Assembly (NCBI GenBank): GCA_963717985.1
Contig: CAVQYC010000005.1
Location: forward strand, 496,001-560,000
Direction of reading: 5' to 3'
Source: BOG-1155 sp963717985
GTDB lineage: Bacteria; Desulfobacterota; Syntrophorhabdia; Syntrophorhabdales; WCHB1-27
Length of the DNA: 64,000 nt
Shown: positions 1 to 9,661 of the stretch, piece after piece
Layout: each line of letters starts with the position of its first letter
Position numbering within the stretch: position 1 is the first letter of the stretch
The notes under the pieces: model-generated
Told to the model about the DNA's origin: nothing
What the model saw: only the letters and a program-made list of their open reading frames with translations
Database searches by the model: none
Program-made: the position numbers and the translations under genes

Positions 1-63
1 GTCGAGCCGGAAGAGCCGCGGCTTTCGAAGCACAAAGTCCCGGGAAGCAAGGAAGGGGAACCT

Positions 64-954
64 ATGTACCTGCCTGATTTTGAGTACTATGCACCCGCGA
101 CCGTAAACGAAGCCTGCTTTATCCTCGCCCGATTGGAGGGTGCAGGCTCGGTGCTCGCCGGGGGCACCGACCTGCTCCCCCACATGAAGAACGGGACAAT
201 AGCCCCCGCGGCCCTCGTCTCCCTGAAGGAGATCCGGGAGCTGCGGGAAATAGCGCACGTTCCGGGCAGGGGGGTGGTGATCGGGGCACGGGCGACGCAG
301 AACGGTCTTGTCCGTTCCCCGGTGCTCCAGGAGCGCTATCCCGCGATCTGTGAGACTGCCCACTCGATGGCGAACAACCAGATACGGAACCGGGGTACTA
401 TAGGCGGCAACCTGGTGAGCGCCGTGCCTTCGGCCGACCTGCCTCCGATCCTGATCGCGCTGCAGGCGAGCGTCACCGTGGCCGGCCCTCAGGGCACGAG
501 GACCATTCCATTGGAAAGTTTTTTCGTCCGGCCCCGTTGTTCGGTCATCGCCCCCGATGAGGTCCTCACCGAGGTGGTCATTCCCGACCAGGAGACGACG
601 GGGAGCGCCTATCTCAAGTTCGGGCTGCGCCGTTCGGGCGCCCTGGCCGTCGTGGGCGTTGCGGCCAGTGTCGTCGCACGCGGCATGCACTGTGATGAGG
701 TGCGCATCGTCCTCGGCGCCGTGGCCCCGACACCGGTGAGAGCGTGTGAGGCGGAGAGCCTGCTCAGGGGGAACAGGGTGACGGAACCGTTGTTGGAGGA
801 AGTGGGCAGGACTGCCGCGCACGGGTGCCGGCCCATATCGGATATCAGGGGCTCGGACGAGTACCGGCGGGACATGGTCGCGGTTTTCACCAAACGCGCC
901 CTGGCCAAGGCCCTGGGCCTGGCCTTGACCGGTGGGACAAAGGGGAGCGGGTGA
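64..954 (+). CDS. FAD-binding subunit of a molybdenum hydroxylase (xanthine dehydrogenase family)
   Basis: Medium subunit of a three-subunit molybdenum hydroxylase; it passes electrons from the iron-sulfur subunit to or from an external carrier through FAD. The 296-residue protein shows the two FAD-binding loops of the family, AGGTDLL at about 32-38 and NRGTIGGN at about 109-116, followed by the CO-dehydrogenase flavoprotein C-terminal domain. The start follows an AAGGAAGGGG ribosome site. It lacks the Cys-rich insertion that holds the extra 4Fe-4S cluster in 4-hydroxybenzoyl-CoA reductase beta subunits, so that identity is unlikely although the neighbouring subunits have similar lengths. It overlaps the next gene by one base. 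The substrate cannot be read from sequence. Confidence 0.9.
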   Translation: MYLPDFEYYAPATVNEACFILARLEGAGSVLAGGTDLLPHMKNGTIAPAALVSLKEIRELREIAHVPGRGVVIGARATQNGLVRSPVLQERYPAICETAHSMANNQIRNRGTIGGNLVSAVPSADLPPILIALQASVTVAGPQGTRTIPLESFFVRPRCSVIAPDEVLTEVVIPDQETTGSAYLKFGLRRSGALAVVGVAASVVARGMHCDEVRIVLGAVAPTPVRACEAESLLRGNRVTEPLLEEVGRTAAHGCRPISDIRGSDEYRRDMVAVFTKRALAKALGLALTGGTKGSG

Positions 955-1466
955 TGGAAGATATTCGGGACGCAAAGGGGAGCGTGAGGCGCTACGCCAT
1001 AGACTTAACGGTGAACGGGGACCCGGGCACCGTGGTCGTCAAGGCGAATACGCTGTTGGTCAATGTGTTGCGGGACCAACTGGGCCTCACCGGCACCAAG
1101 AGGGGCTGCGAATTGGGAGACTGCGGGTCGTGCACGGTGCTGCTCGACGGGGAGCCGGTCGATTCATGCCTGGTCCTCGCCCTGGAAGCGGACGGCTGCG
1201 AGGTCGTCACCGTGGAAGGAGTGGCGCAAAACAGCCAACTGGACGCGGTGCAGCAGGCGTTCTCCGATCACGCCGCCGTACAGTGCGGCTTCTGCATTCC
1301 CGGCATGGTCCTTTCGGCCAAGGCCCTCCTTACGAGAAACCCGCATCCTACCGAACGGGAAGTGCGGGAGGCTATCGCGGGTAACCTGTGCCGGTGCACC
1401 GGCTACGTGAACATCGTCAAGGCCGTCTTGTCCGCTGCGGAAGGACGCAAAGGGGGCACGACATGA
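954..1466 (+). CDS. 2Fe-2S subunit of a molybdenum hydroxylase
   Basis: Small iron-sulfur subunit (170 aa) carrying two [2Fe-2S] clusters between the Mo centre and FAD. The ferredoxin-like N-terminal domain has Cys52, Cys57, Cys60 and Cys72 (GCELGDCGSC then C); the helical C-terminal domain has the CGFC and CRC motifs (Cys111, 114, 146, 148). All eight ligands are present. I chose the ATG at 954, which overlaps the stop of the FAD subunit, rather than an upstream in-frame start that would run 129 bases into that gene. It ends in an ATGA overlap with the Mo subunit, which indicates translational coupling. Confidence 0.93.
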   Translation: MEDIRDAKGSVRRYAIDLTVNGDPGTVVVKANTLLVNVLRDQLGLTGTKRGCELGDCGSCTVLLDGEPVDSCLVLALEADGCEVVTVEGVAQNSQLDAVQQAFSDHAAVQCGFCIPGMVLSAKALLTRNPHPTEREVREAIAGNLCRCTGYVNIVKAVLSAAEGRKGGTT

Positions 1467-3775
1467 AGGAGAGGGATTATGCGGTCATAGGCAGGAGCGT
1501 CCCGAAGATAGACGCCCGGGCGAAACTGACGGGCGAGGCCCTGTACGGGGGCGACCTCAAGTTCCCCAACATGCTCTTCGGAAAGATGCTGACGAGCCCC
1601 CACGCCCATGCGCGCATCCTGCGGATAGACACCTCCGATGCCGAGCGGCTTCCCGGGGTGAAGGCCGTCATCACCCATGAGGACGTGCCCTCGAAGAAGT
1701 ACGGGGTCTCCCCGGCCCGTTACGACGAGAATATCTTTTGCATCGACAAGGTGCGGTACGTCGGCGACGAGGTGGCGGCGGTCGCGGCAATAGATGAGGA
1801 GACCGTCTATAAGGCGCTGAAGCTTATCAAGGTCGACTACGAGGTGCTGCCGGCCGTCTTCGACCCCTTCGAAGCGTTGGCCGAAGGCGCGCCCCTTGTG
1901 CACGACGAGTATCCGGGGAACCTCAACGTGGAGGTCCACCAGGCCTTCGGGGACGTCGATGCGGCTTTCAGCCGCGCGTTTCACGTCAGGAAAGACACGT
2001 TTTTAGCCCACCGCACGTACCACTCGATGCTGGAGCCCCACGTGTCCATCGCCAGGTGGGAGGGCGACAAGGTCACCTTGTACGCGGCCAACCAGAAACC
2101 CCACTACCTTCAGCACGACCTGGCCCGGCAGTTCGACCTTCCCATGGGCAGCGTACGGGTGGTCAAACCCTACCTGGGCGGCGGGTTCGGGGGGAAGGAG
2201 TCGGCCATGGCGCTCGACTTCGCCGGCGTCGCCCTGGCCCGCATCACGGGAAGGCCCGTAAAGATGTTTTTCGACCGCCAGGATATGTTCACCTATAACA
2301 GGGGACGCCACCGCCAGATCATGGAGATGACGACCGGTGTCGACCGGGACGGCAGGATCCTCGGGGTCCATTGCAATTTCGTCATGGACGGGGGCGCCTA
2401 CACCGCCAACGGTATCGCCACGGCCTATTACTCGGGGGCGCTCCTGACCCTCGCCTATAATTTCGACAACTACAAGTTCGACCTGGTCAGGGCCTACACG
2501 AACCTTCCTGCCTGCGCGGCCCAGCGCGGCCACGGCGCACCCCACCCGCGGTATGCCCTCGAAAGCCAGTTGGACAGGATCGCGCGCGACCTGGACATCG
2601 ACCCCGCGGAGATACGGCTTCGGAACGCGAGAAAGGCCGACACGACCACGGTCAACGAATTTCGCATCAACTCGTGCGAGCTTTCAACCTGCATCGAGAC
2701 CGCGCGGAAGGTCTCAGGCTGGGCCGACAAGAAAGGCAAGCTGCCGCGGGGCAGGGGGATAGGGATCGCGGCAAGCGGCTACATATCCGGCGCGGGCTAC
2801 CCCATCTACCGGACGAACCTGCCCCACTCCTCCGCGCTCATAAAGGTAAACGACGACGGGTCCCTGGCAACCCTCTACACGGGCGCATCCGACATCGGCC
2901 AGGGGTCGGACACGATTCTCTGCCAGATAGCGGCGGAAGCTATGGGGTTCAGGTATGAGAATATGACGGTGGTTTCCGCCGATACCGAAAGGTCGACACA
3001 CGACCTGGGCGCCTATTCCAGCAGGCAGACGGTCATGGCCGGGTCCGCGGTCAAGAAGGCGGGCGAGATGATCAAGGCGCAGGTGCTGGAAACGGCCGCG
3101 GAGATGATGGAACTCGATCCGGCGCAGTTGGAATGCAGGGACGCCATGATCTTTGTGAAGGACAGCCCGGCCATCGGAGAACCCTTCGCGAAGGTGGCCC
3201 GCGAGCATTTTGTGAGGAAGGGTCTCCTCGTGGGACATGGCACGTATACGCCGCCCAAGCTTGGCGGAAAGTTCAAGGGGGCCGCGGTGGGGACATCGCC
3301 CGCTTACAGCTTCGCCGCCCAGGTCATGGAGGTGGAGGTGGATGAGGAGACGGGGGAGATCACGCTCAAGAACGTCTGGGACGTCCACGACTCGGGCACG
3401 GTGATAAACCCCGGCCTGGTCGAAGGGCAGGTGCACGGCGGTCTCTACATGGGCATTGGGGAGGCGATCTGGGAAGAAGTCCGGTTCGACGAGAACGGGC
3501 GGGTCCTGAATGCGAACCTCTCGGAATACAGGATGCCCACGGCCCTGGATATACCGATGCTTAACTCGGTGATCGTCGAGAGCTACGACCAGGCGGGACC
3601 CTACGGGGCCAAGGAGGTCGGCGAGGGGTCGAGCGTGCCCACCGAAGGCTGCGTGGCAAACGCCATCCTCGACGCGACGGGGGTCCTGATCGACAGCCTG
3701 CCCCTGTCGTATGAAAAAGTGTGGCGCGCATTAAAGAGCAAGAAAGCGCGGGGCGGCACGGGAGAGTGCCTCTGA
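1463..3775 (+). CDS. Molybdopterin-binding catalytic subunit of a molybdenum hydroxylase
   Basis: Large catalytic subunit, 770 aa, hydroxylating or dehydroxylating an organic substrate at a Mo-cytosine dinucleotide centre. It has the N-terminal aldehyde oxidase/xanthine dehydrogenase a/b hammerhead domain, the cofactor loop GGGFGGKES in the first third, an AAQRGHGAPHPRYALE stretch in the middle, and near the C-terminus KEVGEGSS, whose Glu is the conserved active-site base. Length and the QRGHG stretch recall 4-hydroxybenzoyl-CoA reductase alpha subunits, but the FAD partner lacks that enzyme's 4Fe-4S loop. The start at 1463 overlaps the preceding stop (ATGA). The TRAP genes downstream suggest an imported carboxylate or aromatic acid as substrate. 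Confidence 0.92.
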   Translation: MKERDYAVIGRSVPKIDARAKLTGEALYGGDLKFPNMLFGKMLTSPHAHARILRIDTSDAERLPGVKAVITHEDVPSKKYGVSPARYDENIFCIDKVRYVGDEVAAVAAIDEETVYKALKLIKVDYEVLPAVFDPFEALAEGAPLVHDEYPGNLNVEVHQAFGDVDAAFSRAFHVRKDTFLAHRTYHSMLEPHVSIARWEGDKVTLYAANQKPHYLQHDLARQFDLPMGSVRVVKPYLGGGFGGKESAMALDFAGVALARITGRPVKMFFDRQDMFTYNRGRHRQIMEMTTGVDRDGRILGVHCNFVMDGGAYTANGIATAYYSGALLTLAYNFDNYKFDLVRAYTNLPACAAQRGHGAPHPRYALESQLDRIARDLDIDPAEIRLRNARKADTTTVNEFRINSCELSTCIETARKVSGWADKKGKLPRGRGIGIAASGYISGAGYPIYRTNLPHSSALIKVNDDGSLATLYTGASDIGQGSDTILCQIAAEAMGFRYENMTVVSADTERSTHDLGAYSSRQTVMAGSAVKKAGEMIKAQVLETAAEMMELDPAQLECRDAMIFVKDSPAIGEPFAKVAREHFVRKGLLVGHGTYTPPKLGGKFKGAAVGTSPAYSFAAQVMEVEVDEETGEITLKNVWDVHDSGTVINPGLVEGQVHGGLYMGIGEAIWEEVRFDENGRVLNANLSEYRMPTALDIPMLNSVIVESYDQAGPYGAKEVGEGSSVPTEGCVANAILDATGVLIDSLPLSYEKVWRALKSKKARGGTGECL

Positions 3776-3899
3776 TTCGAAAGCGGAGTCGTCTTCTACA
3801 CTTTCCCTGATTTTTGCTTATCGGCCCGCAGTGATGCGGGTCCGGGCGCAAATTTGAGGCTGCGCGGCGACGGGGGAGACCCATGCAAAAGGGGAGATT

Positions 3900-4382
3900 A
3901 TGAAGAGATTTCTCGATGGTGTTCTCAAGGTCAACATAGTGATGCAGGCCATAGCCGCGATTGCCCTCACCCTCATCATACTCCTGACAACGGTCGACGT
4001 CCTCGCGAGGCTGATCGGAAAACCGTTGCCGGGGGCCGTCGAGATCATCGCCATCCTCGGCGGCGTCGTGGCGGGCTTCACCACCCCTATCACCTCCTGG
4101 ATGAAAGGCCATATCCAGGTCGACTTCGTCCTGAACTGGCTGCCTGCGGGCGCGAGGAACGCGGTCGAAGTGACGACGCGGTGCGTGGCCATCGGCCTCT
4201 GTCTCCTGGTGAGCTGGAATTGTCTGAAGATAGGGACCGACTTCTGGAGCAAAGGAGAGGTGTCGGGAACGCTTCTCTTGCCGCTCTTTCCCGTCTGTTA
4301 CGGTCTGGCGACCTGTTTTTTCATGCTCTCGACCGTGCTCTTTTGCGATATCCTGAAAATTTTTGGGGGAAGCCATGAGTGA
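3900..4382 (+). CDS. dctQ: TRAP transporter small membrane subunit DctQ
   Basis: Small integral-membrane component (160 aa) of a tripartite ATP-independent periplasmic transporter. About four hydrophobic helices are visible (around 10-35, 45-65, 85-110 and 125-150), as usual for DctQ. A GGGGAG ribosome site precedes the ATG. The end overlaps the start of dctM by eight bases. It follows the Mo hydroxylase by 124 bases and is probably in the same transcription unit. The transported solute is unknown; TRAP systems mostly carry carboxylates driven by an ion gradient. Confidence 0.87.
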   Translation: MKRFLDGVLKVNIVMQAIAAIALTLIILLTTVDVLARLIGKPLPGAVEIIAILGGVVAGFTTPITSWMKGHIQVDFVLNWLPAGARNAVEVTTRCVAIGLCLLVSWNCLKIGTDFWSKGEVSGTLLLPLFPVCYGLATCFFMLSTVLFCDILKIFGGSHE

Positions 4383-5681
4383 GGTCACGGTCGGATGCAT
4401 AGCCCTGGTGGCGCTGCTTGTCCTGTTTTTCACCGGCCTTGAGCTGCCTTTCTGCATGATCCTGGTCGGTTTTGCCGGGTTCAGCTATCTCGTGAACATC
4501 AAGGCGGCTACCCATATGATGGCAAAGGACATCTATGATGTCTTCGTCTCATACGGGTACACGGTCTTTCCCCTCTTTATCTTCATGGGCCAGATCGCAT
4601 TCACCTCCGGGATCGCGAAAAAGCTCTACGAGAGCGCTTACCGCTTTGTCGGCCACATACCGGGCGGCCTCGCGGTCGCCACCATCGGCGGCGCCACCGC
4701 GTTCAAGGCGCTCTGCGGCTCGGCGGTCGCCACCGCGGCGACCTTCAGCAACCTGGCGGTACCCGAGATGGAGCGGTACGGCTACAGCAGGACGCTCTCG
4801 ACGGGTCTCGTGGCCATAGTGGGCACCCTCGGCTGCCTGATGCCGCCCACGATCTTTCTCATCCTCTACGGGCTCCTCACCGAGCAGTCGATAGGCGAGC
4901 TCTTCCTGGCCGGGATCATTCCCGGCCTGGGGATCGCCTGCTTCTTCGTGCTCACTGTTTATGGATGGGCCAAGATCAACCCGAAGCTGGCCCCTGCCGG
5001 GGAGAGGTCTACGTGGAGGCAGAGGATCGCCACCCTGCCCGAAGTAGGGGTGGTTCTCTTTGTCTTCGCCCTCATGATCGTGGGGCTCCTCGACGGGTTC
5101 TTCACCCCGACGGAAGCGGGCAGCATCGGCACCATGGTCTTGCTCCTCATGGTCGTGGTGAGACGGCAGCTCGGCTTTCGGGCATACGTCAAGGCGATAG
5201 GTGAGGCGATGCGCACTGCCTGCATGATCCTCCTGCTGCTGGCGGGCTCGGCGATCCTCGGCCATTTCATCACGATCACCAACATCCCGCAGATCATGGC
5301 GGACTGGGCCACGAGCCTCCCCATCAACAGGAACATGGTCCTCGTCCTCATCTGCTTTATCTACCTGATCGGCGGCTCCTTCATCGACGACCTTGCCTTC
5401 ATGGTCCTCGCGACACCCATTTTCTACCCCGTCGTCATCAAGCTCGGGTTCGACCCCGTCTGGTTCGGCATCATAGTCGCCATCACCGTCATGATCGGCA
5501 TCGTCATCCCCCGGTGGCCGCCAACGTCTTCATCGTCCACAAGCTGACCAACACACCCATGCTCACCGTCTACAAGGGCGTCGTCCCCTTCCTGGGAGCC
5601 ATTGTGGTATTCGCCGCCCTGCTCTTTGTCTTTCCCCAGCTCGCCTTGTTCCTTCCCCAGCACCTGATGAAACACGGATGA
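4375..5681 (+). pseudogene. dctM: TRAP transporter large permease DctM, broken by a one-base deletion
   Basis: Large permease of the TRAP system, a multi-spanning membrane protein of the DctM/ion-transporter superfamily. Translation from 4375 follows the family through about 380 residues and then leaves the frame at a run of five C (5508-5512): the continuous frame stops at 5547 after a nonsense Ser/Thr tail. If one C is restored, translation reads on through PPVAANVFIVHKLTN and two further hydrophobic segments to a stop at 5679-5681, giving 435 residues, the usual DctM length. Either a real frameshift has inactivated transport or one base was lost in a homopolymer during sequencing. The start overlaps dctQ. 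Confidence 0.85.
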
Positions 5682-5720
5682 GAAGCCGCTGTGTAATAAA
5701 CCACTAAAGGAGAGATGATT

Positions 5721-6797
5721 ATGAGGAAATGCGTTCCAGCCGTCCTGCTCGCCGCCTTCGTCCTCGGCGTCGCGGGTCCCGCGTCTGTCCATGCGCAGGG
5801 CCAGCCCCCTATCAAGCTGAAATTCAGCAATTTCCAGCCCCTCACCTTTTCCGCCGCCCCAGTGATGGCCGCCTTTTGCGAAGAAATAAAGAAGCGTACC
5901 AACGACAGGGTCCAGATCACCCATTATGCGGGCGGCACTCTCACAACGGCCCCGAAGGTCTATGACGGTATCGTGAACCAGGTTTCCGACATCGGTCACA
6001 GCCATATCGGCTACACCAGGGGACGCTTCCCCGTCACGGAGATACTCGACCTGCCCGTGGGCTACACGAGCGGCTTCGTGACAACCCACGTGAAGCACGA
6101 CTTCTACAAGCAGTTCAGGCCAAAGGAGTGGAATGACGTGCACGTGCTCTACTTTTGGGCCGTCGGTCCCCAGATCCTCGCGACGGCGAAGAAACCCGTG
6201 AAGAAACTGGAGGACATGAAAGGCATGAAGATCAGGGGTTTGGGGAGACCCGCGGATACCATCAAGGCCCTCGGCGCGGTGCCGGTGGCCCTCGAAATGG
6301 GGGACACCTATGACGCGGCCCAGAGGGGTATGCTCGACGGCATCTTCGAGTCGATGGAAACATGGAAAGGCTTCCGGATGGGCGACGTGGTCCACTACGG
6401 GCACCTCACCCAAAAGGCCGTAGGCGGCATCTTCACGTTCTATGTGGCCATGAATAAGGAGAAATGGGAAGCCCTGCCCGCCGACATCAAGAAAATCTTC
6501 GACGAGGTGTCGGAGGAATGGGTGGACAAACACGCGGTAAAGACCCTGGAAGCGGACCAGGAGGGGATGGATTATTTAAAGAAGCACGGCGGACAGATGG
6601 TGGTGCTCCCGGAAGAAGAGCTCGCGAAGATGCACAACGCGGTCCAGCCCGTCATACAAAGCTACATCAAGGGCATGGAAGCGAAAGGGTACAAGAGAAG
6701 CGACATGGAGCAGCAGTTAAATTACATACATGAACGCATCGCATACTGGAGCAAGCAGGAGAAAGAAAGAAAACTTAAGAGTCCGTACGTACAATAA
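5721..6797 (+). CDS. dctP: TRAP transporter solute-binding protein DctP
   Basis: Periplasmic substrate-binding protein (358 aa). An N-terminal signal peptide is clear: basic MRKC, a hydrophobic stretch, then cleavage near VHAQG. The body matches the DctP family, including the middle segment KLEDMKGMKIRG and the helix that contains the conserved Arg. I prefer the ATG at 5721 over one six bases upstream, because AAAGGAGAG lies at a better distance. It completes a dctQ-dctM-dctP set directly behind the Mo hydroxylase genes. Ligand class is not predictable here; aromatic or short carboxylates are plausible. Confidence 0.9.
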   Translation: MRKCVPAVLLAAFVLGVAGPASVHAQGQPPIKLKFSNFQPLTFSAAPVMAAFCEEIKKRTNDRVQITHYAGGTLTTAPKVYDGIVNQVSDIGHSHIGYTRGRFPVTEILDLPVGYTSGFVTTHVKHDFYKQFRPKEWNDVHVLYFWAVGPQILATAKKPVKKLEDMKGMKIRGLGRPADTIKALGAVPVALEMGDTYDAAQRGMLDGIFESMETWKGFRMGDVVHYGHLTQKAVGGIFTFYVAMNKEKWEALPADIKKIFDEVSEEWVDKHAVKTLEADQEGMDYLKKHGGQMVVLPEEELAKMHNAVQPVIQSYIKGMEAKGYKRSDMEQQLNYIHERIAYWSKQEKERKLKSPYVQ

Positions 6798-6927
6798 TAG
6801 CTGAATTGCATTCACTATTTATATTGAATTCAATTCATATAGAGCAATATGGTTTAATATACAATAAATCTTTGACAATAGTTTATCAATGTATGCTAAC
6901 TATCAGTGTTGTTCAATATAACTATGA

Positions 6928-7077
6928 GTGGTATTCACAAATGACTCACAAGACCCTCAGAAAAAGGAAATCATTCGGGCGGCAATCGAAGCATTTGGCA
7001 GGAATGGTTTTCAAAATTCAAACATTTCGGAAATTGCTCAGAAGGCTCACGTCATCGAGGGGACCATTTACCGGTAG
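6928..7077 (+). pseudogene. Remnant of a TetR/AcrR-type regulator (DNA-binding helix only)
   Basis: A short open stretch from a GTG at 6928 encodes about 49 residues that match the N-terminal helix-turn-helix of TetR repressors (KKEIIRAAIEAFGRNGFQ, then NISEIAQKAHVIEGTIYR). A TAG at 7075-7077 stops it exactly after the recognition helix; the ligand-binding domain is absent in all three frames downstream. The flanking 6798-6927 is noticeably AT-rich and has no other gene that I can see. A regulator of the upstream operon may once have stood here. Confidence 0.6.
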
Positions 7078-7171
7078 CCTGGTTGCGCAGCGCATCCGTC
7101 CATGAAAAGAACTCTGATCCAAGAGGTGAACTATATATATTTGGCCTGACTGCATCCCCTGTATCCTCAAG

Positions 7172-8014
7172 ATGTCCCTGGAGATTGCGCGCCTCTCCAT
7201 GAAGGAAGAGCATGCGGTTAAGGCTTTTATGGTGGAAATTCTTAGTCTGCCCGCGCTCAGGGGTGAGGAATGGAACATCACGTCCCCGGCGATCGTTCAG
7301 ATGATCTGGGAGAGGATCGTACGTGTTACGAAGGACGAGGATCCGCTGAGGGAGATAAAGGCCGGGCAGAACCGAAAAGCCCTCGACCTTTACGGCGTTG
7401 CGAGCGACCGGGTGAGGAAAAGCGCAGACCCTTTCCTGGCCGCCCTTAAATTTGCCATCGCAGGCAATTCCATGGATGCCATGGTCGATCTTCACCGTGA
7501 TCAATCGGCCGGCGCGTTCCAGGGCGATCCTGCCGGGGATTGGGTCCTGACAGATGAGGGTGCCGAAGGTCTGAGGAACCGGCTGCGGAAGGCGACGAGG
7601 ATTGTTTATCTCCTCGATAATTGTGGAGAAATCGTTTTTGACAGGCTTTTTCTTGAGGTTCTCAGGGAGACGTATAAGCAACAGGTCTCGGTAGTAGTAC
7701 GAAGCCGCCCGGTTCTGAACGATGCAACGATCGCGGAAGCGAGGTCGGTCGGACTGGCTGCGGTGGCGCCGATCATCGAGAACGGCATTCCCGAACCCTT
7801 TCCCGGGACAAGGCTGCATCTTGTTTCAACCGAAATTCGTCGGCTCCTCATGGCTGCCGACCTTATCGTCGCGAAAGGCGTCGGCAATCTGGACAGCCTG
7901 ACAGAGGAGGGCGAGCTTAAAGGACGGATATCTTTTCTTTTCCATGGGAAGTGTCATCCCTGCTGCGCGCCTCGCAATGTTTCTCCCGGCACGCTTATTA
8001 TTGATAACCAGTGA
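7172..8014 (+). CDS. DUF89 family protein (damage-control phosphatase-like)
   Basis: Member of the DUF89/ARMT1-like metal-dependent phosphatase family, which hydrolyses damaged or over-reactive phosphometabolites. Family marks are LLDNCGEIVFD (about 148-158), SRPVLNDATI and AKGVGNLDSL, which supply the metal ligands. From the first ATG the protein has 280 residues, but the frame is open upstream to 7130 and encodes WPDCIPCILK, the conserved N-terminal CxxC of the family. No ATG, GTG or TTG covers that part. An AAGAGGTGA at 7121-7129 would suit the ATT at 7139, so either a rare start codon is used or the native start was lost next to the decayed TetR gene. Substrate unknown. Confidence 0.75.
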   Translation: MSLEIARLSMKEEHAVKAFMVEILSLPALRGEEWNITSPAIVQMIWERIVRVTKDEDPLREIKAGQNRKALDLYGVASDRVRKSADPFLAALKFAIAGNSMDAMVDLHRDQSAGAFQGDPAGDWVLTDEGAEGLRNRLRKATRIVYLLDNCGEIVFDRLFLEVLRETYKQQVSVVVRSRPVLNDATIAEARSVGLAAVAPIIENGIPEPFPGTRLHLVSTEIRRLLMAADLIVAKGVGNLDSLTEEGELKGRISFLFHGKCHPCCAPRNVSPGTLIIDNQ

Positions 8015-8179
8015 CGGAGTTTTCCACCGGGCCGCGCGAGTCGAGGAAGCGCCCCGCATCTATCTCTACCATCTCTTCAGCCGAATATGGTATATTGATC
8101 TAGAGGCTTCGCCTATAGCGGGCGGCGGCCTGCACTGCCGGACCGGGCACACGCTTTTAAGATCAAAGAGGAGAGCAGC

Positions 8180-9648
8180 ATGAACGAACAATATATTGAG
8201 GAAGGTCTTACTTTTGATGACCTTCTTCTTGTTCCGTCTTTCAGCGGGGTGATGCCATCGGACGTGGATGTGTCGACTTTTCTCACCCCTACCATAAAGC
8301 TCAATATCCCCCTTATCAGCGCCGCGATGGATACGGTCACCGAGGCGAAGACTGCCATATGCATGGCGCAGGAGGGTGGGATCGGCATCATCCACCGGAA
8401 CATGGGCGTGAGGGAGCAGGCCCAGGAAGTGGAGCAGGTGAAAAAATCGGAAAGCGGTATGATTGTCGACCCCATCGTCATATCGCCGGACCAGCAGCTC
8501 AAAGACGCGCTTGACCTGATGGCGCGTTACAGGATCTCCGGGATTCCCGTCACGCGCGGGAGAAAGCTGGTCGGCATCATCACAAACAGGGACCTCAGGT
8601 TCGAGACCAATGTGGAGCAGAAGGTCGCGGATGTCATGACCAAGGATAACCTCGTCACCGTCGATGAGGGTATCAGCCTGGAAGAATCGAAGAAGGTGCT
8701 CCACCGGCACAAGATCGAGAAGCTCCTTGTGGTGGACCGGGAGTACAACCTGAAGGGGCTCATCACCATAAAGGACATAGAGAAGGTGATAAAATACCCC
8801 TCCGCCTGCAAGGATTCGCTTGGCAGGCTGCGGGTCGGCGCGGCCGTGGGCGTCGGACCCGACAGGGAAATGAGGGTCGATGCCCTGCTGAAGGCAGGTT
8901 GTGACGTGATCGTCATCGACACGGCTCACGGCCATTCAAAGAACGTCATAGAGACCGTGGCCGATACGAGGAGAACGTTTAAAGGCGTACAGATCATTGC
9001 GGGGAATATCGCCACTGTTGAGGGGGCCACGGCGCTTATCGACGCGGGATGCGATGCGGTGAAAGTGGGTGTGGGTCCGGGATCGATCTGTACCACCAGG
9101 ATCGTCGCGGGGGTAGGTGTCCCTCAGATAACGGCCATTCTCGGCGCGGTAAAGGTGGCGCGTGAACGCGGTATCCCGGTCGTTGCGGATGGGGGCATCA
9201 AATTCTCGGGCGATATCACAAAAGCCATTGCAGCCGGCGCAGACGTGGCGATGATAGGGAACCTCTTCGCGGGGACTGATGAAACACCCGGTGAAATGGT
9301 GCTCTACCAGGGACGCACGTACAAGATGTACCGGGGCATGGGGTCGCTCGACGCCATGAAAGAGGGCAGGACCAGGGACCGTTACTCCGTCCGGGAGGAC
9401 GAGGTCGAGTCGAAGATAGTCCCGGAAGGGATTGAGGGGCGCGTGCCTTACAGAGGATCGCTTTCGTTTACCCTCCATCAATTGATCGGAGGTCTCAGGG
9501 CAGGCATGGGCTATCTCGGATGCGGCAATCTGCGCGAGCTGCAGAAGACATGCCAAATTCTGTGCGGATCACGAATGCGGGTTTGCGCGAAAGCCACGTG
9601 CACGACGTGATGATCACGAAAGAGGCGCCAAACTATAGGATCGAATGA
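8180..9648 (+). CDS. guaB: Inosine-5'-monophosphate dehydrogenase (two apparent single-base insertions near the 3' end)
   Basis: Oxidises IMP to XMP with NAD+, first step of guanine nucleotide synthesis. The (beta/alpha)8 barrel is interrupted by two CBS domains (about 95-205); the catalytic loop is GPGSICTTR (Cys near 303), and the substrate-binding and flap segments are present. AAAGAGGAG precedes the start. The uninterrupted frame ends at 9610 with a nonsense tail, but removing an extra A near 9548 and an extra T near 9561 restores HAKFVRITNAGLRESHVHD and a stop at 9646-9648, giving 488 residues, the normal length. Two compensable insertions within 14 bases in an essential gene suggest sequence error. 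guaA follows after 13 bases. Confidence 0.92.
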
Positions 9649-9661
9649 GCAACAACATACC

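Noticed and set aside
64..3775. Assignment of the operon to 4-hydroxybenzoyl-CoA reductase (hcrABC)
   Set aside because: The diagnostic 4Fe-4S cysteine loop is missing from the FAD subunit.
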